Shown here: positions 46,365 to 60,003 of the stretch, in pieces
Layout of the letters: each line of letters begins with the position of its first letter
Position numbering within the stretch: the stretch's first letter is position 1
Assembly: GCF_001894865.1 (NCBI RefSeq)
Contig: NZ_BCXA01000026.1
Location: 56,737-120,736 of the forward strand
DNA: 64,000 nucleotides
Direction of reading: 5' to 3'
DNA from: Rhodococcus maanshanensis NBRC 100610
GTDB lineage: Bacteria; Actinomycetota; Actinomycetes; Mycobacteriales; Mycobacteriaceae
Position numbers and translations under genes: made by a program
Notes under the pieces: model-generated
Database searches by the model: none
The model's input: only the letters and a program-made list of their open reading frames with translations
Told to the model about the DNA's origin: nothing

Positions 46365-47150
46365 TCAGGGCAGCGGACCGCCCGCCGCGATCGCCGAGAG
46401 CGTCGCGAACTCGTCCGCCTTGAGCGAGGCGCCGCCGACGAGCGCACCGTCCACGTCCGGCTGGCCGACGATCTCGCCGACGTTCTTCGCGTTCACCGAG
46501 CCGCCGTAGAGGACGCGAACGCCCGCCGCGACCTCGGCCGACGCCAGCGTCGCGAGCTCCCCACGGACCGCCTTGCAGACCTCCTGCGCGTCCGCCGGAG
46601 TCGCCACCCGGCCGGTGCCGATGGCCCATACCGGCTCGTACGCGACGACGACCTTGGAGATCTCGTCCGCGGACAGCCCGGCCAGGGAGCCACGCAGCTG
46701 CTCCAGGTTGTACTCCACCTGGTTGCCTGCCTCGCGGATCTCCAGGCCCTCACCGATGCACACGATGGGGGTCAGCTCGTTCTTCAGCGCCGCCTTGGTC
46801 TTGGCGAGCACCGTCTCGTTCGACTCCCCGTGCAGGGTGCGACGCTCCGAGTGGCCGACCACCGCGAAGGTGCAGCCCAGCTTCGCCAGCATGGCGCCGC
46901 TGATCTCGCCGGTGTAGGCGCCGGAATCGTGGGCGGAGACATCCTGCGCACCGTAGGTGAGCAGGAGCTTGTCGCCCTCGACCAGCGTCTGCACGCTGCG
47001 GATGTCGGTGAACGGCGGGATCACCGTCACGTCGACCTTGTCGAAGTACTTCGCGGGCAGCGAGAACGCGATCTTCTGCACCAGGGCGATGGCCTCGAAG
47101 TGGTTGAGGTTCATCTTCCAGTTGCCCGCGATGAGCGGCTTACGTGCCAT
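46365..47150 (-). CDS. tpiA: Triose-phosphate isomerase
   Basis: 261 residues with all family motifs: [21 protein letters not shown] with the electrophilic His, [15 protein letters not shown] with the catalytic Glu, and the phosphate loop [11 protein letters not shown]. Known role: interconverts dihydroxyacetone phosphate and glyceraldehyde 3-phosphate. Third gene of the gap-pgk-tpiA operon, three bases after pgk. Confidence 0.97.
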   Translation of the reverse strand: MARKPLIAGNWKMNLNHFEAIALVQKIAFSLPAKYFDKVDVTVIPPFTDIRSVQTLVEGDKLLLTYGAQDVSAHDSGAYTGEISGAMLAKLGCTFAVVGHSERRTLHGESNETVLAKTKAALKNELTPIVCIGEGLEIREAGNQVEYNLEQLRGSLAGLSADEISKVVVAYEPVWAIGTGRVATPADAQEVCKAVRGELATLASAEVAAGVRVLYGGSVNAKNVGEIVGQPDVDGALVGGASLKADEFATLSAIAAGGPLP

Positions 47151-47153
47151 CGC

Positions 47154-48365
47154 TCAGCCCTCCAGCGCTTCGATGCCGGGAAGGGCCTTGCCCTCGAGGT
47201 ACTCCAGGGAGGCGCCGCCGCCGGTCGAGATGTGCGAGAAGCCGTCCTCGGGCAGGCCGAGCAGCCGCACCGCGGCCGCGGAATCGCCGCCGCCGACGAC
47301 GCTGAACGCGCCCTTGCCGGTGGCCCCGATGATCGCCTCGGCGACACCCTTGGTGCCCGCCGAGAACTTCTCGAACTCGAACACGCCCATCGGCCCGTTC
47401 CAGAACACCGTCTTGGCGCCGGACAGGATCGCCGCGAAGCGCTCCACCGACTCCGGTCCGATGTCCAGGCCCATCCAGCCGTCCGGGATCTCGAGCACCG
47501 ACACCGTCTTCGCCTCCGCGTCGGCGGAGAACGAGTCGGCGATCACCACGTCCTGCGGGATGTGGATGACGTCGGCGTACCGCTCGAGCAGCGACTTGCA
47601 GGTGTCGATCATCGACTCCTCGCACAGCGAGTTACCGACGGACACCCCCTGCGCGGCGAGGAAGGTGTAGAACATGCCGCCGCCGATGACCAGGGTGTCG
47701 GCCTTGGTGGCCAGCGCCTCGATCACGGCCAGCTTGTCGGAGACCTTCGAGCCGCCGAGCACAACCGCGTACGGCCGCTCGGAGTCCTCGGTCAGCTTCT
47801 GGAGTACCTCGACCTCGGTGGCGACCAGGTTGCCCGCGTAGTGCGGCAGCAGCTTCGCGACGTCGTAGACCGACGCCTGCTTGCGGTGCACCACACCGAA
47901 TCCGTCGGAGACGAACGCGCCGTCGCCGTCGACCAGCTCCACGAGCGCCTTGGCGAGCGATTCCCGCTCGGCGTCGTCCTTGCTGGTCTCGCGGGGATCG
48001 AAGCGGATGTTCTCCAGCAGGAGCACATCACCGTCGGTGAGTCCCTCGGAACGGGCCAGCGCGTCCTGCCCGACGACATCGCCTGCGAGCTGCACGTTGC
48101 GTCCGAGCTCCTCGCCGAGCCGGGCCGCGACCGGGGCCAGCGACAGCGCAGCGTCGGGCTCGCCCTTGGGGCGACCCAGGTGCGCCATCACGATGACCTT
48201 GGCGCCTGCCTCGGCCAGCGTGCGGATGGTCGGCGCGGACGCGATGATGCGGCCGGGATCGGTGATCGTGCCGTTGTCCAGCGGGACGTTGAGGTCCGAG
48301 CGCACCAGCACGGTGCGGCCCGCGACCCCGGCGTCCAGCAGATCCTTCAGTGTCTGTACAGCCAC
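47154..48365 (-). CDS. pgk: Phosphoglycerate kinase
   Basis: 403 residues from a GTG ([10 protein letters not shown]), chosen because family proteins begin here although the frame is open for 21 more codons into gap. [16 protein letters not shown] near the N-terminus, [10 protein letters not shown] and the C-terminal [11 protein letters not shown] nucleotide loop are intact. Known reaction: 1,3-bisphosphoglycerate plus ADP to 3-phosphoglycerate plus ATP. Five bases after gap. Confidence 0.97.
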   Translation of the reverse strand: MAVQTLKDLLDAGVAGRTVLVRSDLNVPLDNGTITDPGRIIASAPTIRTLAEAGAKVIVMAHLGRPKGEPDAALSLAPVAARLGEELGRNVQLAGDVVGQDALARSEGLTDGDVLLLENIRFDPRETSKDDAERESLAKALVELVDGDGAFVSDGFGVVHRKQASVYDVAKLLPHYAGNLVATEVEVLQKLTEDSERPYAVVLGGSKVSDKLAVIEALATKADTLVIGGGMFYTFLAAQGVSVGNSLCEESMIDTCKSLLERYADVIHIPQDVVIADSFSADAEAKTVSVLEIPDGWMGLDIGPESVERFAAILSGAKTVFWNGPMGVFEFEKFSAGTKGVAEAIIGATGKGAFSVVGGGDSAAAVRLLGLPEDGFSHISTGGGASLEYLEGKALPGIEALEG

Positions 48366-48370
48366 GTGGA

Positions 48371-49411
<1,041 letters not shown>

Positions 49412-49474
49412 TCAGTGTTCATAGATCAGATGTGTGTCCCACACTAGTGCTCCGCGCGGGACGCAAAGTCAGGT

Positions 49475-49504
49475 GGCCCAGTGGGATGGATCACCCACTG
49501 GGCC
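49475..49504. terminator. Terminator after whiA
   Basis: An 11-base perfect stem (GGCCCAGTGGG and complement) with an 8-base loop, 29 bases after the whiA stop on the minus strand and upstream of the gap promoter. Confidence 0.75.
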
Positions 49505-49532
49505 CGAGGTGAACCTCGATACACCAGGTTCG

Positions 49533-50516
49533 CTATGCCTCATCCAGCAGGTCGGCGGTCACCGCGGACTCCGTGTCCGGGATCCCGGTGTCCTTCGCCT
49601 TGCGGTCCGCCATCGAGAGCAGGCGACGGATCCGGCCCGCGACCGCGTCCTTCGTCATCGGCGGGTCGGCCAGCTGGCCGAGTTCCTCGAGCGAGGCCTG
49701 CCGGTGCTGCACCCGCAGGCTGCCCGCTGCCGCGAGATGATCGGGCACGTCGTCGCCGAGGATCTCCAGCGCCCGCTCCACCCGAGCCGCCGCCGCGACC
49801 GCGGCCCGCGCCGACCGGCGGAGGTTCGCGTCGTCGAAGTTCGCCAGCCTGTTCGCCGTGGCCCGGACCTCGCGGCGCATCCGGCGCTCCTCCCAGGTCA
49901 GCCTCGTGTCCTGGGCGCCCATCCGGGTGAGCAGCGCGCCGATCGCCTCGCCGTCGCGCACCACGACGCGATCCGTGCCGCGCACCTCCCTGGCCTTGGC
50001 CGCGACACCGAGCCTGCGGGCCGCGCCGACAAGGGCGAGGGCCGCCTCCGGGCCGGGGCAGCTGATCTCCAGCGCCGAGGAGCGCCCGGGCTCGGTCAAC
50101 GAACCGTGCGCGAGGAAGGCACCGCGCCACGCCGCCTCCGAGTCGACGACGCTGCCGCCGACGACCTGGGCGGGCAGCCCGCGCACCGGACGGCCACGCA
50201 GGTCGAGCAGACCCGTCTGGCGCGCGAGGGCCTCGCCCTCCTTGGCCACCCGCACGATGTAGCGGGAGCTCTTGCGCAGCCCGCCCGCACCGAGCACGTG
50301 CACGTCCGAGGCGTAGCCGTACAGGTCGAAGATCTCCCGGCGGAGCCGACGGGCGGTGTTGCCGAGATCCACCTCCGCCTCGACCACCACGCGCCCACCG
50401 ACGATGTGCAGCCCGCCCGCGAATCGAAGCAGGGACGAGACCTCGGCCTTGCGGGCGGAGACCTGGGTCACCGCAAGCCGGCTCAGCTCGTCCTTGACCT
50501 CCGCTGTCATTGCCAC
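49533..50516 (-). CDS. whiA: Sporulation-type regulator WhiA
   Basis: 327 residues: N-terminal LAGLIDADG-like homing-endonuclease domain ([37 protein letters not shown]) and C-terminal helix-turn-helix ([25 protein letters not shown]). Known role: DNA-binding regulator linked to cell division and differentiation. The GTG at 50516 and the ATG two codons later are both possible. Its start overlaps the yvcK gene by ten bases; it closes the uvrC-rapZ-yvcK-whiA operon. Confidence 0.95.
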   Translation of the reverse strand: MAMTAEVKDELSRLAVTQVSARKAEVSSLLRFAGGLHIVGGRVVVEAEVDLGNTARRLRREIFDLYGYASDVHVLGAGGLRKSSRYIVRVAKEGEALARQTGLLDLRGRPVRGLPAQVVGGSVVDSEAAWRGAFLAHGSLTEPGRSSALEISCPGPEAALALVGAARRLGVAAKAREVRGTDRVVVRDGEAIGALLTRMGAQDTRLTWEERRMRREVRATANRLANFDDANLRRSARAAVAAAARVERALEILGDDVPDHLAAAGSLRVQHRQASLEELGQLADPPMTKDAVAGRIRRLLSMADRKAKDTGIPDTESAVTADLLDEA

Positions 50517-51523
50517 GAAGTGGTCTCCCTTCCGGGGGTTGTCTGGCGTTCCTTCGGCACCGCGAGGCGGTCGAGGACCGCGGCGAGCTTGCCCGCGTGG
50601 TGTGTCGCACCGCCGTTGTCCGCAACGTCGGCGTAGGTCACTTCTGCCCCGAGGAGCTGGGCGGCCCGGTGTAGATAGTCGCGTTCACTGCCCTCCGGCA
50701 CCGACGCCGAGTCGACCACGATGTCGTCGACCGTCAGCTCCGGCGCATGCTGGGACAGTACGTGCAGATGCCGCTCCGCGGAGAACCCCGTCGTCTCGCC
50801 CGGCTCGGCAACCAGGTTGAGGATCAGAGTCTTCCGCGCGCCGGTCTCCATCAGAGCGTGCACCAGCTCCGGCACCAGCACATGCGGAATGACGCTGGAG
50901 AACCAGGAACCGGGACCGAGCAGCACCAGGTCGGCCCGCTCGATGGCGGCGATCGATTCGGGGCAGGCGGGCGGATCCGGCGGCAACAACCGCACGCGCC
51001 GCACCTTCCCGGGCGTGGTGGCGACGGCCACCTGCCCGCGGATGCATCGACTGACGCGAGGATCGCTCTCCAGGCCGACCACATCGGCCTCGATGTCGAG
51101 CGCGATCGGGGACATCGGCAGCACGCGACCCTGGATGCCGAGCATCCGCCCCATCTCGTCGAGGGCGGCGACGGTGCCGCCCATCACCTCGCTGAGACCG
51201 GCGAGGATCAGGTTGCCGACCGAGTGACCCGCGAGCGCGCCGGTGCCGCCGAAGCGGTGTTGCAGTGTGGCCGTCCAGGTCCGCACCTCGGGGGTGTCCG
51301 CCGCCAACGCCGCCAGCGCCATGCGCAGGTCGCCCGGAGGGATCACGCCGAGTTCGGACCGGAGCCGACCCGACGAGCCGCCGTCATCGGCGACTGTCAC
51401 GACCGCGGTGACGTCGGAACTCACCCGCCTGGCGGCGCCGAGCGTGGCGTAGAGACCGTGACCGCCGCCGAGGGCAACGATCGTGGGGTCGGCGGGAGCA
51501 GCGGCGAGGGAGCCGGACGTCAT
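50507..51523 (-). CDS. yvcK: YvcK/CofD-like gluconeogenesis factor
   Basis: 338 residues of the CofD/UPF0052 fold. The nucleotide-sugar-binding start is [15 protein letters not shown], followed by [14 protein letters not shown] and [18 protein letters not shown], all hallmarks of YvcK. In other bacteria YvcK binds UDP-GlcNAc and is needed for growth on gluconeogenic carbon and for envelope synthesis. It overlaps rapZ and whiA. Confidence 0.93.
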   Translation of the reverse strand: MTSGSLAAAPADPTIVALGGGHGLYATLGAARRVSSDVTAVVTVADDGGSSGRLRSELGVIPPGDLRMALAALAADTPEVRTWTATLQHRFGGTGALAGHSVGNLILAGLSEVMGGTVAALDEMGRMLGIQGRVLPMSPIALDIEADVVGLESDPRVSRCIRGQVAVATTPGKVRRVRLLPPDPPACPESIAAIERADLVLLGPGSWFSSVIPHVLVPELVHALMETGARKTLILNLVAEPGETTGFSAERHLHVLSQHAPELTVDDIVVDSASVPEGSERDYLHRAAQLLGAEVTYADVADNGGATHHAGKLAAVLDRLAVPKERQTTPGRETTSWQ

Positions 51524-52419
51524 TCGCGCCCCAGGTCCCGGTGCACGACCTTGACGGTCACACCCTGCTCACGCTCCAACATGCCCGCAAGGGCCTCAGT
51601 CATTGCCACACTCCGATGCTTCCCGCCGGTGCACCCCACCGCAATTGTCATGTAACGCTTGCCTTCCCGACGGTATCCGTTGGTCGTCAACTCCAACAAA
51701 TGCCGGTAGGTGTCCAGGTAGTCCCTTGCCCCCTCCTGGGAGAGGACGTAGTCGCTCACCGCCGCGTCCCGCCCGGTGTGCTCGCGCAGCTCCGGGATCC
51801 AGTGCGGGTTCGGCAGGAATCGCACGTCGCACACGAGGTCGGCGTCCATCGGCAGCCCGTACTTGAAGCCGAAGGACTGGACCGTGATCGCGATCGCGCC
51901 GGTCGTCTCGCCACCGAACGCGGACTCGATCTTCTGGCGCAGTTCGTGCACCGACAGCGACGAGGTGTCGATGACCAGATCCGCGTCGGCCTTGACCGGT
52001 GCCAGCTGCACCCGTTCGGCCTCGATCCCCTCGATCAGGGTGCCGTCGACACCGTCCTGCTGCAGCGGGTGGCTGCGACGGACCTGTTCGAACCGGCGCA
52101 CCAGCACCTGGTCGGTCGCCTCGAGGAACAGCACCCGCGTCCGCGTCGCCTTCGACTCCACCTCCTTGATGACCGAGACGAGATCGCCGGTGAAGCGGCG
52201 ACTCCGGACATCGATGACGACGGCGAGCTTGGGGATCCGCGAGCCGGGTTCGAGACCCAGGTCGACCATCCGGGAGATCAGTTCGGGCGGCAGGTTGTCC
52301 GCGACGTACCAGCCGAGGTCCTCGAGAACGTTCGCCGCGGTACTCATGCCGGCGCCGGACAGGCCCGTGACCAGCGCCACCTCCATGTCCGACTCCCCCT
52401 GCCCGGTCTGGTCGCTCAC
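51520..52419 (-). CDS. rapZ: RNase adapter RapZ/YvcJ family P-loop protein
   Basis: 299 residues. The usual GxSGAGK(S/T) P-loop reads GLSGAGMST here, so the Walker lysine is replaced by Met; other actinobacterial versions often have Arg at this place. The rest is canonical: [39 protein letters not shown], and the C-terminal [17 protein letters not shown] motif. Known roles include nucleotide and RNA binding and control of amino-sugar metabolism. Overlaps uvrC (GTGA) and yvcK (ATGA). Confidence 0.93.
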   Translation of the reverse strand: MSDQTGQGESDMEVALVTGLSGAGMSTAANVLEDLGWYVADNLPPELISRMVDLGLEPGSRIPKLAVVIDVRSRRFTGDLVSVIKEVESKATRTRVLFLEATDQVLVRRFEQVRRSHPLQQDGVDGTLIEGIEAERVQLAPVKADADLVIDTSSLSVHELRQKIESAFGGETTGAIAITVQSFGFKYGLPMDADLVCDVRFLPNPHWIPELREHTGRDAAVSDYVLSQEGARDYLDTYRHLLELTTNGYRREGKRYMTIAVGCTGGKHRSVAMTEALAGMLEREQGVTVKVVHRDLGRE

Positions 52420-54566
52420 TTGACTCCCGCCCTCCTCAGTCCGTTTCCGTGCTGGTCGGAGCCCCCGAACTCGCCCTCGTGCGCCGCCTCGGCGGTCGCA
52501 CTTGGACCATCATCCCCCACCGCGGGGTCCGCCACCGGTTCATCCACGCCCATTGGTGCCTCGACGGCGGTCGAGTCCGGCTCGGCTCCGAGCGCGGCGA
52601 GCACCGCCTTCGCGGTGGTGACCCCGATACCGGGCACCTCGATGATCTCCTCCACCGTGGCCTGTTTGAGCTTGGCCACCGACCCGAAATGGGTCACGAG
52701 CGCGGTGCGTCTGGCCTCGCCGAGTCCGCGGACGGAATCGAGCGCCGACGCCGTCATCCGGCGCGAACGCTTGCTCCGATGAAAGGTGATCGCGAATCGG
52801 TGCGCCTCGTCGCGCACCCGCTGCAGCAGATACAGCGACTCACTGGTGCGCGGCAGGATCACCGGGTCCTCGTCCCCCGGCACCCAGACCTCCTCGAGCC
52901 GCTTCGCGAGTCCGACGACCGCGACATCGGTGATCCCCAACTCGTCGAGCACGGCCGCGGCCGCCGCGACCTGTGGGGCACCACCGTCGACGACGAACAG
53001 ATTCGGCGGATAGGCGAACCGCCGAGGCCTGCCGGTCTGCGGGTCGAGTGCGGCCTCGGGCGCCTGGTCTCCCCCGCTGCCCGTGTCCGCGACGTCCGTA
53101 CCCGCCACGTCAGCCGCGTGCCGCAGAAAGCGGCGCCGCGTGACCTCGGCGATGCTGGCCACGTCGTCCGAACGCCCGTCCCCCGCAGCCTCTTTGATCG
53201 AGTAGTGCCGGTAGTCGGACTTGCGGGGCAGGCCGTCCTCGAAGACCACCAACGAGGCGACCACATCGGTGCCCTGGACGTGACTTATGTCCACGCACTC
53301 GATCCGCAGCGGCGCCTGATCGAGCTCGAGCGCTTCCTGAATCCCCTGCAGCGCTGCCGATCTCGAGGTGAGATCGCCCGCCCTGCGGAGCTTGTGTTGC
53401 GCGAGGGACTCCTGGGCGTTGCGCTGCACCGTTTCTGCGAGGGCCTTCTTGTCGCCGCGCTGCGGCACCCGCAGGGTCACCGCCGAGCCCCGCAGGCCGC
53501 TCAGCCAGACCTGCAGTTCCTCGGCGTTCGGCGGCAGCTCCGGCACCAGCACCTCGCGGGGCACCACCGTGCTCTTGTCCGCGGTCAGCCCTGGCTGATC
53601 GGTCATCGAGGCCTGTTCGCCGTAGAACTGGGTCAGGAACTGCTCGACGAGGTCCCCCATTTCGCCGTCGTCACTGTCGCCGCTCTCCCCGGAACGCTCG
53701 ACCACCCAGCCCCGCTGACCGCGCACCCGGCCGCCGCGGACGTGGAACACCTGGACGGCCGCCTCGAGGTCGTCGGCCGCGAAGGCGACCACGTCGGCGT
53801 CGGTCCCGTCGCCGAGCACCACGGCCTGCTTCTCGAGAGCCTTGCGCAGCGCCCCGAGGTCGTCGCGCAGCCGCGCCGCGCTCTCGAAGTCCAGCTCGTC
53901 AGAGGCGCGCAGCATCTTCGCCTCGAGCTCTCGCACCAGCTTGTCGGTGCGGCCGGACAGGAAGTCGCAGAAGTCCTCGACGATGCGCCGGTGCTCGTCG
54001 GCACTGACCCGGCCGATGCACGGGGCCGAACACTTGTCGATGTAGCCGAGCAGGCAGGGCCTGCCGATCTGGTTGTGCCGCTTGAACACACCGGCCGAGC
54101 AGGTGCGGGCCGGAAACACCCGGAGCAGCAGATCGAGCGTCTCGCGGATCGCCCATGCGTGCGCGTACGGACCGAAGTACCGCACCCCCTTGCGCCGCGG
54201 ACCTCGGTACACGAACAGCCGCGGGTACTCCTCGCCCAGTGTCACCGCCAGCACCGGATAGGTCTTGTCGTCCCGGTAGCGGACGTTGAAGCGTGGATCG
54301 AACTCCTTGATCCAGTTGTACTCGAGCTGCAGCGCCTCGACCTCGGTGCCGACCACGGTCCATTCCACGCCGGCCGCCGTCGTCACCATCTGGCGGGTGC
54401 GCGGATGCAGCGATGCGACGTCCGCGAAATAGGAGCTCAGCCGGCTCCGCAGGCTCTTCGCCTTGCCGACATAGATGACCCGGCCGTGGGGATCACGAAA
54501 CTTGTAGACGCCGGGCGCCACCGGAATGGTTCCCGCGGCGGGGCGATAAGTGGCTGGATCGGGCAC
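52416..54566 (-). CDS. uvrC: Excinuclease ABC subunit C
   Basis: 716 residues: GIY-YIG nuclease domain ([25 protein letters not shown]), UvrB-binding motif, RNase-H-like nuclease domain ([25 protein letters not shown]) and C-terminal helix-hairpin-helix ([20 protein letters not shown]). After the double HhH there is an acidic tail of about 60 residues. Known role: makes both incisions in nucleotide excision repair. GTG start. First gene of its operon. Confidence 0.96.
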   Translation of the reverse strand: MPDPATYRPAAGTIPVAPGVYKFRDPHGRVIYVGKAKSLRSRLSSYFADVASLHPRTRQMVTTAAGVEWTVVGTEVEALQLEYNWIKEFDPRFNVRYRDDKTYPVLAVTLGEEYPRLFVYRGPRRKGVRYFGPYAHAWAIRETLDLLLRVFPARTCSAGVFKRHNQIGRPCLLGYIDKCSAPCIGRVSADEHRRIVEDFCDFLSGRTDKLVRELEAKMLRASDELDFESAARLRDDLGALRKALEKQAVVLGDGTDADVVAFAADDLEAAVQVFHVRGGRVRGQRGWVVERSGESGDSDDGEMGDLVEQFLTQFYGEQASMTDQPGLTADKSTVVPREVLVPELPPNAEELQVWLSGLRGSAVTLRVPQRGDKKALAETVQRNAQESLAQHKLRRAGDLTSRSAALQGIQEALELDQAPLRIECVDISHVQGTDVVASLVVFEDGLPRKSDYRHYSIKEAAGDGRSDDVASIAEVTRRRFLRHAADVAGTDVADTGSGGDQAPEAALDPQTGRPRRFAYPPNLFVVDGGAPQVAAAAAVLDELGITDVAVVGLAKRLEEVWVPGDEDPVILPRTSESLYLLQRVRDEAHRFAITFHRSKRSRRMTASALDSVRGLGEARRTALVTHFGSVAKLKQATVEEIIEVPGIGVTTAKAVLAALGAEPDSTAVEAPMGVDEPVADPAVGDDGPSATAEAAHEGEFGGSDQHGNGLRRAGVK

Positions 54567-54671
54567 AACACCAGGTTAGTCGCCCCCACCGACCACCAAG
54601 GACAGCCGCACCGAGGGGCCCGTTCGCCTGCTAGCGTCGGAAGCCTGGGCACGTAGGCCACTCGTTCTGGG

Positions 54672-56624
54672 GTGATCGGTGTGAGAGCAGGCGACGCGGT
54701 ACGTCTCGCGGCGGCGACCGCGACGGCCCTGACCCTGACCCTTGCGGTCGGATGCTCCCCCGCCGACGACGGTGCGGCAGGCCCGTGCACCATCGCGCCG
54801 AACGGCACCCCCATCGCCGCCGCACCCCTGACCCAGCCGCCCACCAGCGCGAACCTGTCCACCCATCCGGAGATCGCCACCGGATACCGAGCCGGGATGA
54901 CGCCGGTCACGACGGCTACCTTCGCGGTCTCCACCGCGAACCCCGTCGCCACCGAGGCCGCCTGCCTGGTTCTGGACGACGGCGGCACCGCGGCGGACGC
55001 GCTGATCGCGGCGCAGGCCGTGCTCGGACTGGTCGAGCCGCAGTCGTCGGGCATCGGCGGCGGGGCCTTCCTGCTGTACCACGACGCGGCCACCGGGACC
55101 GTCGAGGCCTACGACGGACGCGAGACCGCACCGATGGCCGCCACCGAGAACTACCTGCGCTTCGTCGACGACACCAACAGGACCGAGCCGACGCCCTCGG
55201 CCAGGGCGAGCGGTCGCTCGATCGGCGTTCCCGGGGTGCTGCGCATGCTGGAGATGAGCCATCGCGAGCACGGAAAGCAACCATGGGACACCCTGTTCGA
55301 GCCCGCGATCGCGCTCGCGGACAACGGGGTCGAGATCAGCCCCCGGATGGCCGACTCGATCGCGGGCTCGGCTCGGGACCTGACGATCGACGAGGACGCG
55401 CGTGCGTACTTCCTCAACCCGGACGGGTCACCGAAACCGGCGGGCACCGTGTTGACGAACCCGGCGATGGCGAAGACGTTGGGGGCGATCGCCGCGGAGG
55501 GTGCCGACGCGTTCTACACGGGGCCCATCGCCGAGGCGATCGTCGCGGCGACCGCCGACCCGAGCGGCGGTCGCACACCCGGCGCGATGACCACCGCGGA
55601 CCTCGCCGGATACCAGGCCAAGAAGCGCACCCCGCTGTGCACGGACTACCGCGGTCGCGAGGTGTGCGGGATGCCGAGCCCGTCGTCCGGCGGCACCGCG
55701 GTGGCCGCGACCCTCGGCATCCTGAGCAACTTCGACCTGTCGGCGTATCCGCCGACGGCGCTCGACGCGGACGGCGGCGAGCCCGACGCCTCCGGCGTGC
55801 ACCTGGTCGCCGAGGCGGAGCGACTGGCCTACGCGGACCGGGACAAGTACGTCGCCGACTCGGACTTCGTGCCGTTGCCGGGCAACTCACCCGACACGCT
55901 GATCGATCCGGACTATCTGCAAGGTCGTTCGGCGCTGATCGACCCGCGTCGGAGCATGGGCACCGCCGAGCCCGGCGACTTCGGCCCCGTCCCCATGGGC
56001 ACCCAGCCGGGCAACGACCACGGCACCAGCCAGATCACCGTCGCCGACCGATACGGCAACGTCGCGGCCATGACCACCACCATCGAGTCGGCATTCGGCT
56101 CCTTCCACATGGTCGACGGCTTCCTGCTCAACAACCAGCTGACCGACTTCTCGGCACAGCCGACCGCGCCGGACGGGTCGCCGCTCGCCAACCGGGTCGA
56201 GCCGGGAAAGCGGCCGCGCAGCTCGATGGCCCCGACCCTTGTCTTCGAACGCGGCAACGGTCACCGCGGCGAGGTGCTGCTGGCCGTCGGGTCTCCCGGC
56301 GGGTCGGTGATCATCCAGTTCGTGGTCAAGACGCTGGTCGGCATGCTCGACTGGGAACTCGATCCGCAGCAGGCCGTGTCGATGGTGGATTTCGGCGCGG
56401 CGAACTCACCGAAGACGAACGTCGGCGGCGAGCACCCCAACATCGAGGCGGCCGACAACGGCGCAACGGACCCACTGGTGCGGGCGCTGACCGAGATGGG
56501 ACACCAGGTTTCGACGGAGCCCCAATCGAGCGGGCTGAGCGTGCTCGGGCGTCACGACGACGGCTGGATCGGCGGCGCCGATCCGCGCCGCGAGGGCGCG
56601 GTGACCGGAGACGTTGTCGGGTAG
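54672..56624 (+). CDS. ggt: Gamma-glutamyltransferase, lipoprotein
   Basis: 650 residues. A lipobox LAVGC close to the N-terminus (about C28) predicts a lipid-anchored exported protein. The precursor is cut before the catalytic Thr in NDHGTSQITVADRYGN; DGRETAPMAAT, VPGVLRMLEMSHREHG and GSPGGSVIIQFV are conserved substrate elements. Known role: transfer or hydrolysis of gamma-glutamyl groups such as glutathione or a related peptide. Two GTG starts (54672 and 54681) are possible. It is divergent from uvrC. Confidence 0.92.
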   Translation: MIGVRAGDAVRLAAATATALTLTLAVGCSPADDGAAGPCTIAPNGTPIAAAPLTQPPTSANLSTHPEIATGYRAGMTPVTTATFAVSTANPVATEAACLVLDDGGTAADALIAAQAVLGLVEPQSSGIGGGAFLLYHDAATGTVEAYDGRETAPMAATENYLRFVDDTNRTEPTPSARASGRSIGVPGVLRMLEMSHREHGKQPWDTLFEPAIALADNGVEISPRMADSIAGSARDLTIDEDARAYFLNPDGSPKPAGTVLTNPAMAKTLGAIAAEGADAFYTGPIAEAIVAATADPSGGRTPGAMTTADLAGYQAKKRTPLCTDYRGREVCGMPSPSSGGTAVAATLGILSNFDLSAYPPTALDADGGEPDASGVHLVAEAERLAYADRDKYVADSDFVPLPGNSPDTLIDPDYLQGRSALIDPRRSMGTAEPGDFGPVPMGTQPGNDHGTSQITVADRYGNVAAMTTTIESAFGSFHMVDGFLLNNQLTDFSAQPTAPDGSPLANRVEPGKRPRSSMAPTLVFERGNGHRGEVLLAVGSPGGSVIIQFVVKTLVGMLDWELDPQQAVSMVDFGAANSPKTNVGGEHPNIEAADNGATDPLVRALTEMGHQVSTEPQSSGLSVLGRHDDGWIGGADPRREGAVTGDVVG

Positions 56625-56628
56625 CGAC

Positions 56629-56889
56629 CTACGCAGAGGTCGTGACCGGCTCACGCCGGCTCGACGTGCGCGGGCGGTTGCCCCGTCCCGCGGGGGCGCG
56701 GCGACCGTCCGCCCTACGCAGGTCGGCCAGCCGCTGGGACGGCTGACACCCGGACGGCTGGGGCGTGGCGTTCACGGCGGCGCGGGAGCGGTCGAGCCTG
56801 CGGAGCTCGACGTAGTAGACGACGCCGATCGCGAGATAGATGGCGGCCATGATGATCGGGCCGCATGCGAGAACGAGGAGGATTTCCAC
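56629..56889 (-). CDS. Small single-span membrane protein
   Basis: 86 residues from a GTG with GGAGGTCC directly upstream. One transmembrane segment (VEILLVLACGPIIMAAIYLA) is followed by YYVELRRLDRSR and a basic, disordered tail rich in arginine and proline. Unknown function. It converges with ggt, four bases apart. Confidence 0.7.
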   Translation of the reverse strand: MEILLVLACGPIIMAAIYLAIGVVYYVELRRLDRSRAAVNATPQPSGCQPSQRLADLRRADGRRAPAGRGNRPRTSSRREPVTTSA

Positions 56890-57016
56890 AGGACCTCCAA
56901 TGCAATTCGAGTCGGGCACCCGATCCGAGCGGTCTCGAATTCGCGGTGCTTGACTCGATCCAGATTAGCGGGGCCGAGGGCGCCAAAAGGTCACAGCCGC
57001 GTGAAATCGGGCCGAT

Positions 57017-57072
57017 CCGGACGTGGGATGCGACACACCTTTTCGGGTGTGTCGCCGGTCCCCCACGTCCGG
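57017..57072. terminator. Nested double hairpin after the riboflavin operon
   Basis: An inner 10-base stem (GCGACACACC at 57030-57039 with 57046-57055) sits inside an outer 11-base stem (CCGGACGTGGG at 57017-57027 with 57062-57072). Both stems are perfect. It begins 19 bases past the last gene on the minus strand. Confidence 0.85.
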
Positions 57073-57091
57073 GAATCGCTCAGCCGCGGAG

Positions 57092-59285
<2,194 letters not shown>

Positions 59286-59378
59286 GTGGTGCGCTCCATC
59301 AAAGTCATGAATAGCTCTCCGTGCACCCGTAAGTGCACCTCAACAGTACGACCCCGACTCCTCGGGCCCGAAATTCGG

Positions 59379-59990
59379 CTACCGGCCGGCGGCCTGCAGA
59401 CGCTCGACGTACTTCGCGATCACGTCCACCTCCAGGTTCACCGGGGTGCCGGGGGCGGCACCGCCGAGGGTGGTCATCTCGAGGGTGGTGGGGATCAGCG
59501 AGATCTCGAAGAACTCGCCGCCGTCCCCGTCCCGGCCGAGGGCGGACACGGTCAGCGAGACGCCGTCGACAGTGATCGAGCCCTTCTCCACCACGTAGCG
59601 GGCGATCGAGTCGGGCAGCGAGATCCGGACGACCTCCCAGTTCTCCGAGGGCGACCGGCTGATGACCGACCCGGTGGCGTCGACGTGCCCCTGCACCAGG
59701 TGGCCACCGAGGCGGCTGTTCAGCGCCGCCGCCCGTTCCAGGTTCACCCGGCTGCCGACCTCGAGCGCACCGAGGCTGGAGCGGTCGAGCGTCTCCGCCA
59801 TCACGTCGGCGGTGAAGGAGTCGCCGCCGAGCACCTCGACCACGGTCAGGCAGACGCCGTTGACCGCGATCGAGTCGCCGTGCCCGGCATCGGAGGTCAC
59901 CAGCGCGCCGCGCACGGTGAAGCGGGCGGCGTCGGCCAGGTCCTCCTTGGCGACGATCTCACCCAGTTCTTCGACGATCCCGGTGAACAC
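59379..59990 (-). CDS. ribE: Riboflavin synthase
   Basis: 203 residues of the two-barrel riboflavin synthase: MFTGIVEELGEI at the start (GTG codon), SIAVNGVCLTVVE in the first barrel, LGGHLVQGHVD and SITVDGVSLTVS in the second. Known reaction: dismutation of two lumazines to riboflavin. Also called ribC. It starts 13 bases after ribD ends. A 93-base gap separates it from ribBA. Confidence 0.94.
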   Translation of the reverse strand: MFTGIVEELGEIVAKEDLADAARFTVRGALVTSDAGHGDSIAVNGVCLTVVEVLGGDSFTADVMAETLDRSSLGALEVGSRVNLERAAALNSRLGGHLVQGHVDATGSVISRSPSENWEVVRISLPDSIARYVVEKGSITVDGVSLTVSALGRDGDGGEFFEISLIPTTLEMTTLGGAAPGTPVNLEVDVIAKYVERLQAAGR

Positions 59991-60003
59991 TTCAGTCCGC
60001 TCC

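Noticed and set aside
59286..59378. Possible FMN riboswitch ahead of ribBA
   Set aside because: The conserved RFN element sequences are absent; only a short GTGCAC pair is seen.
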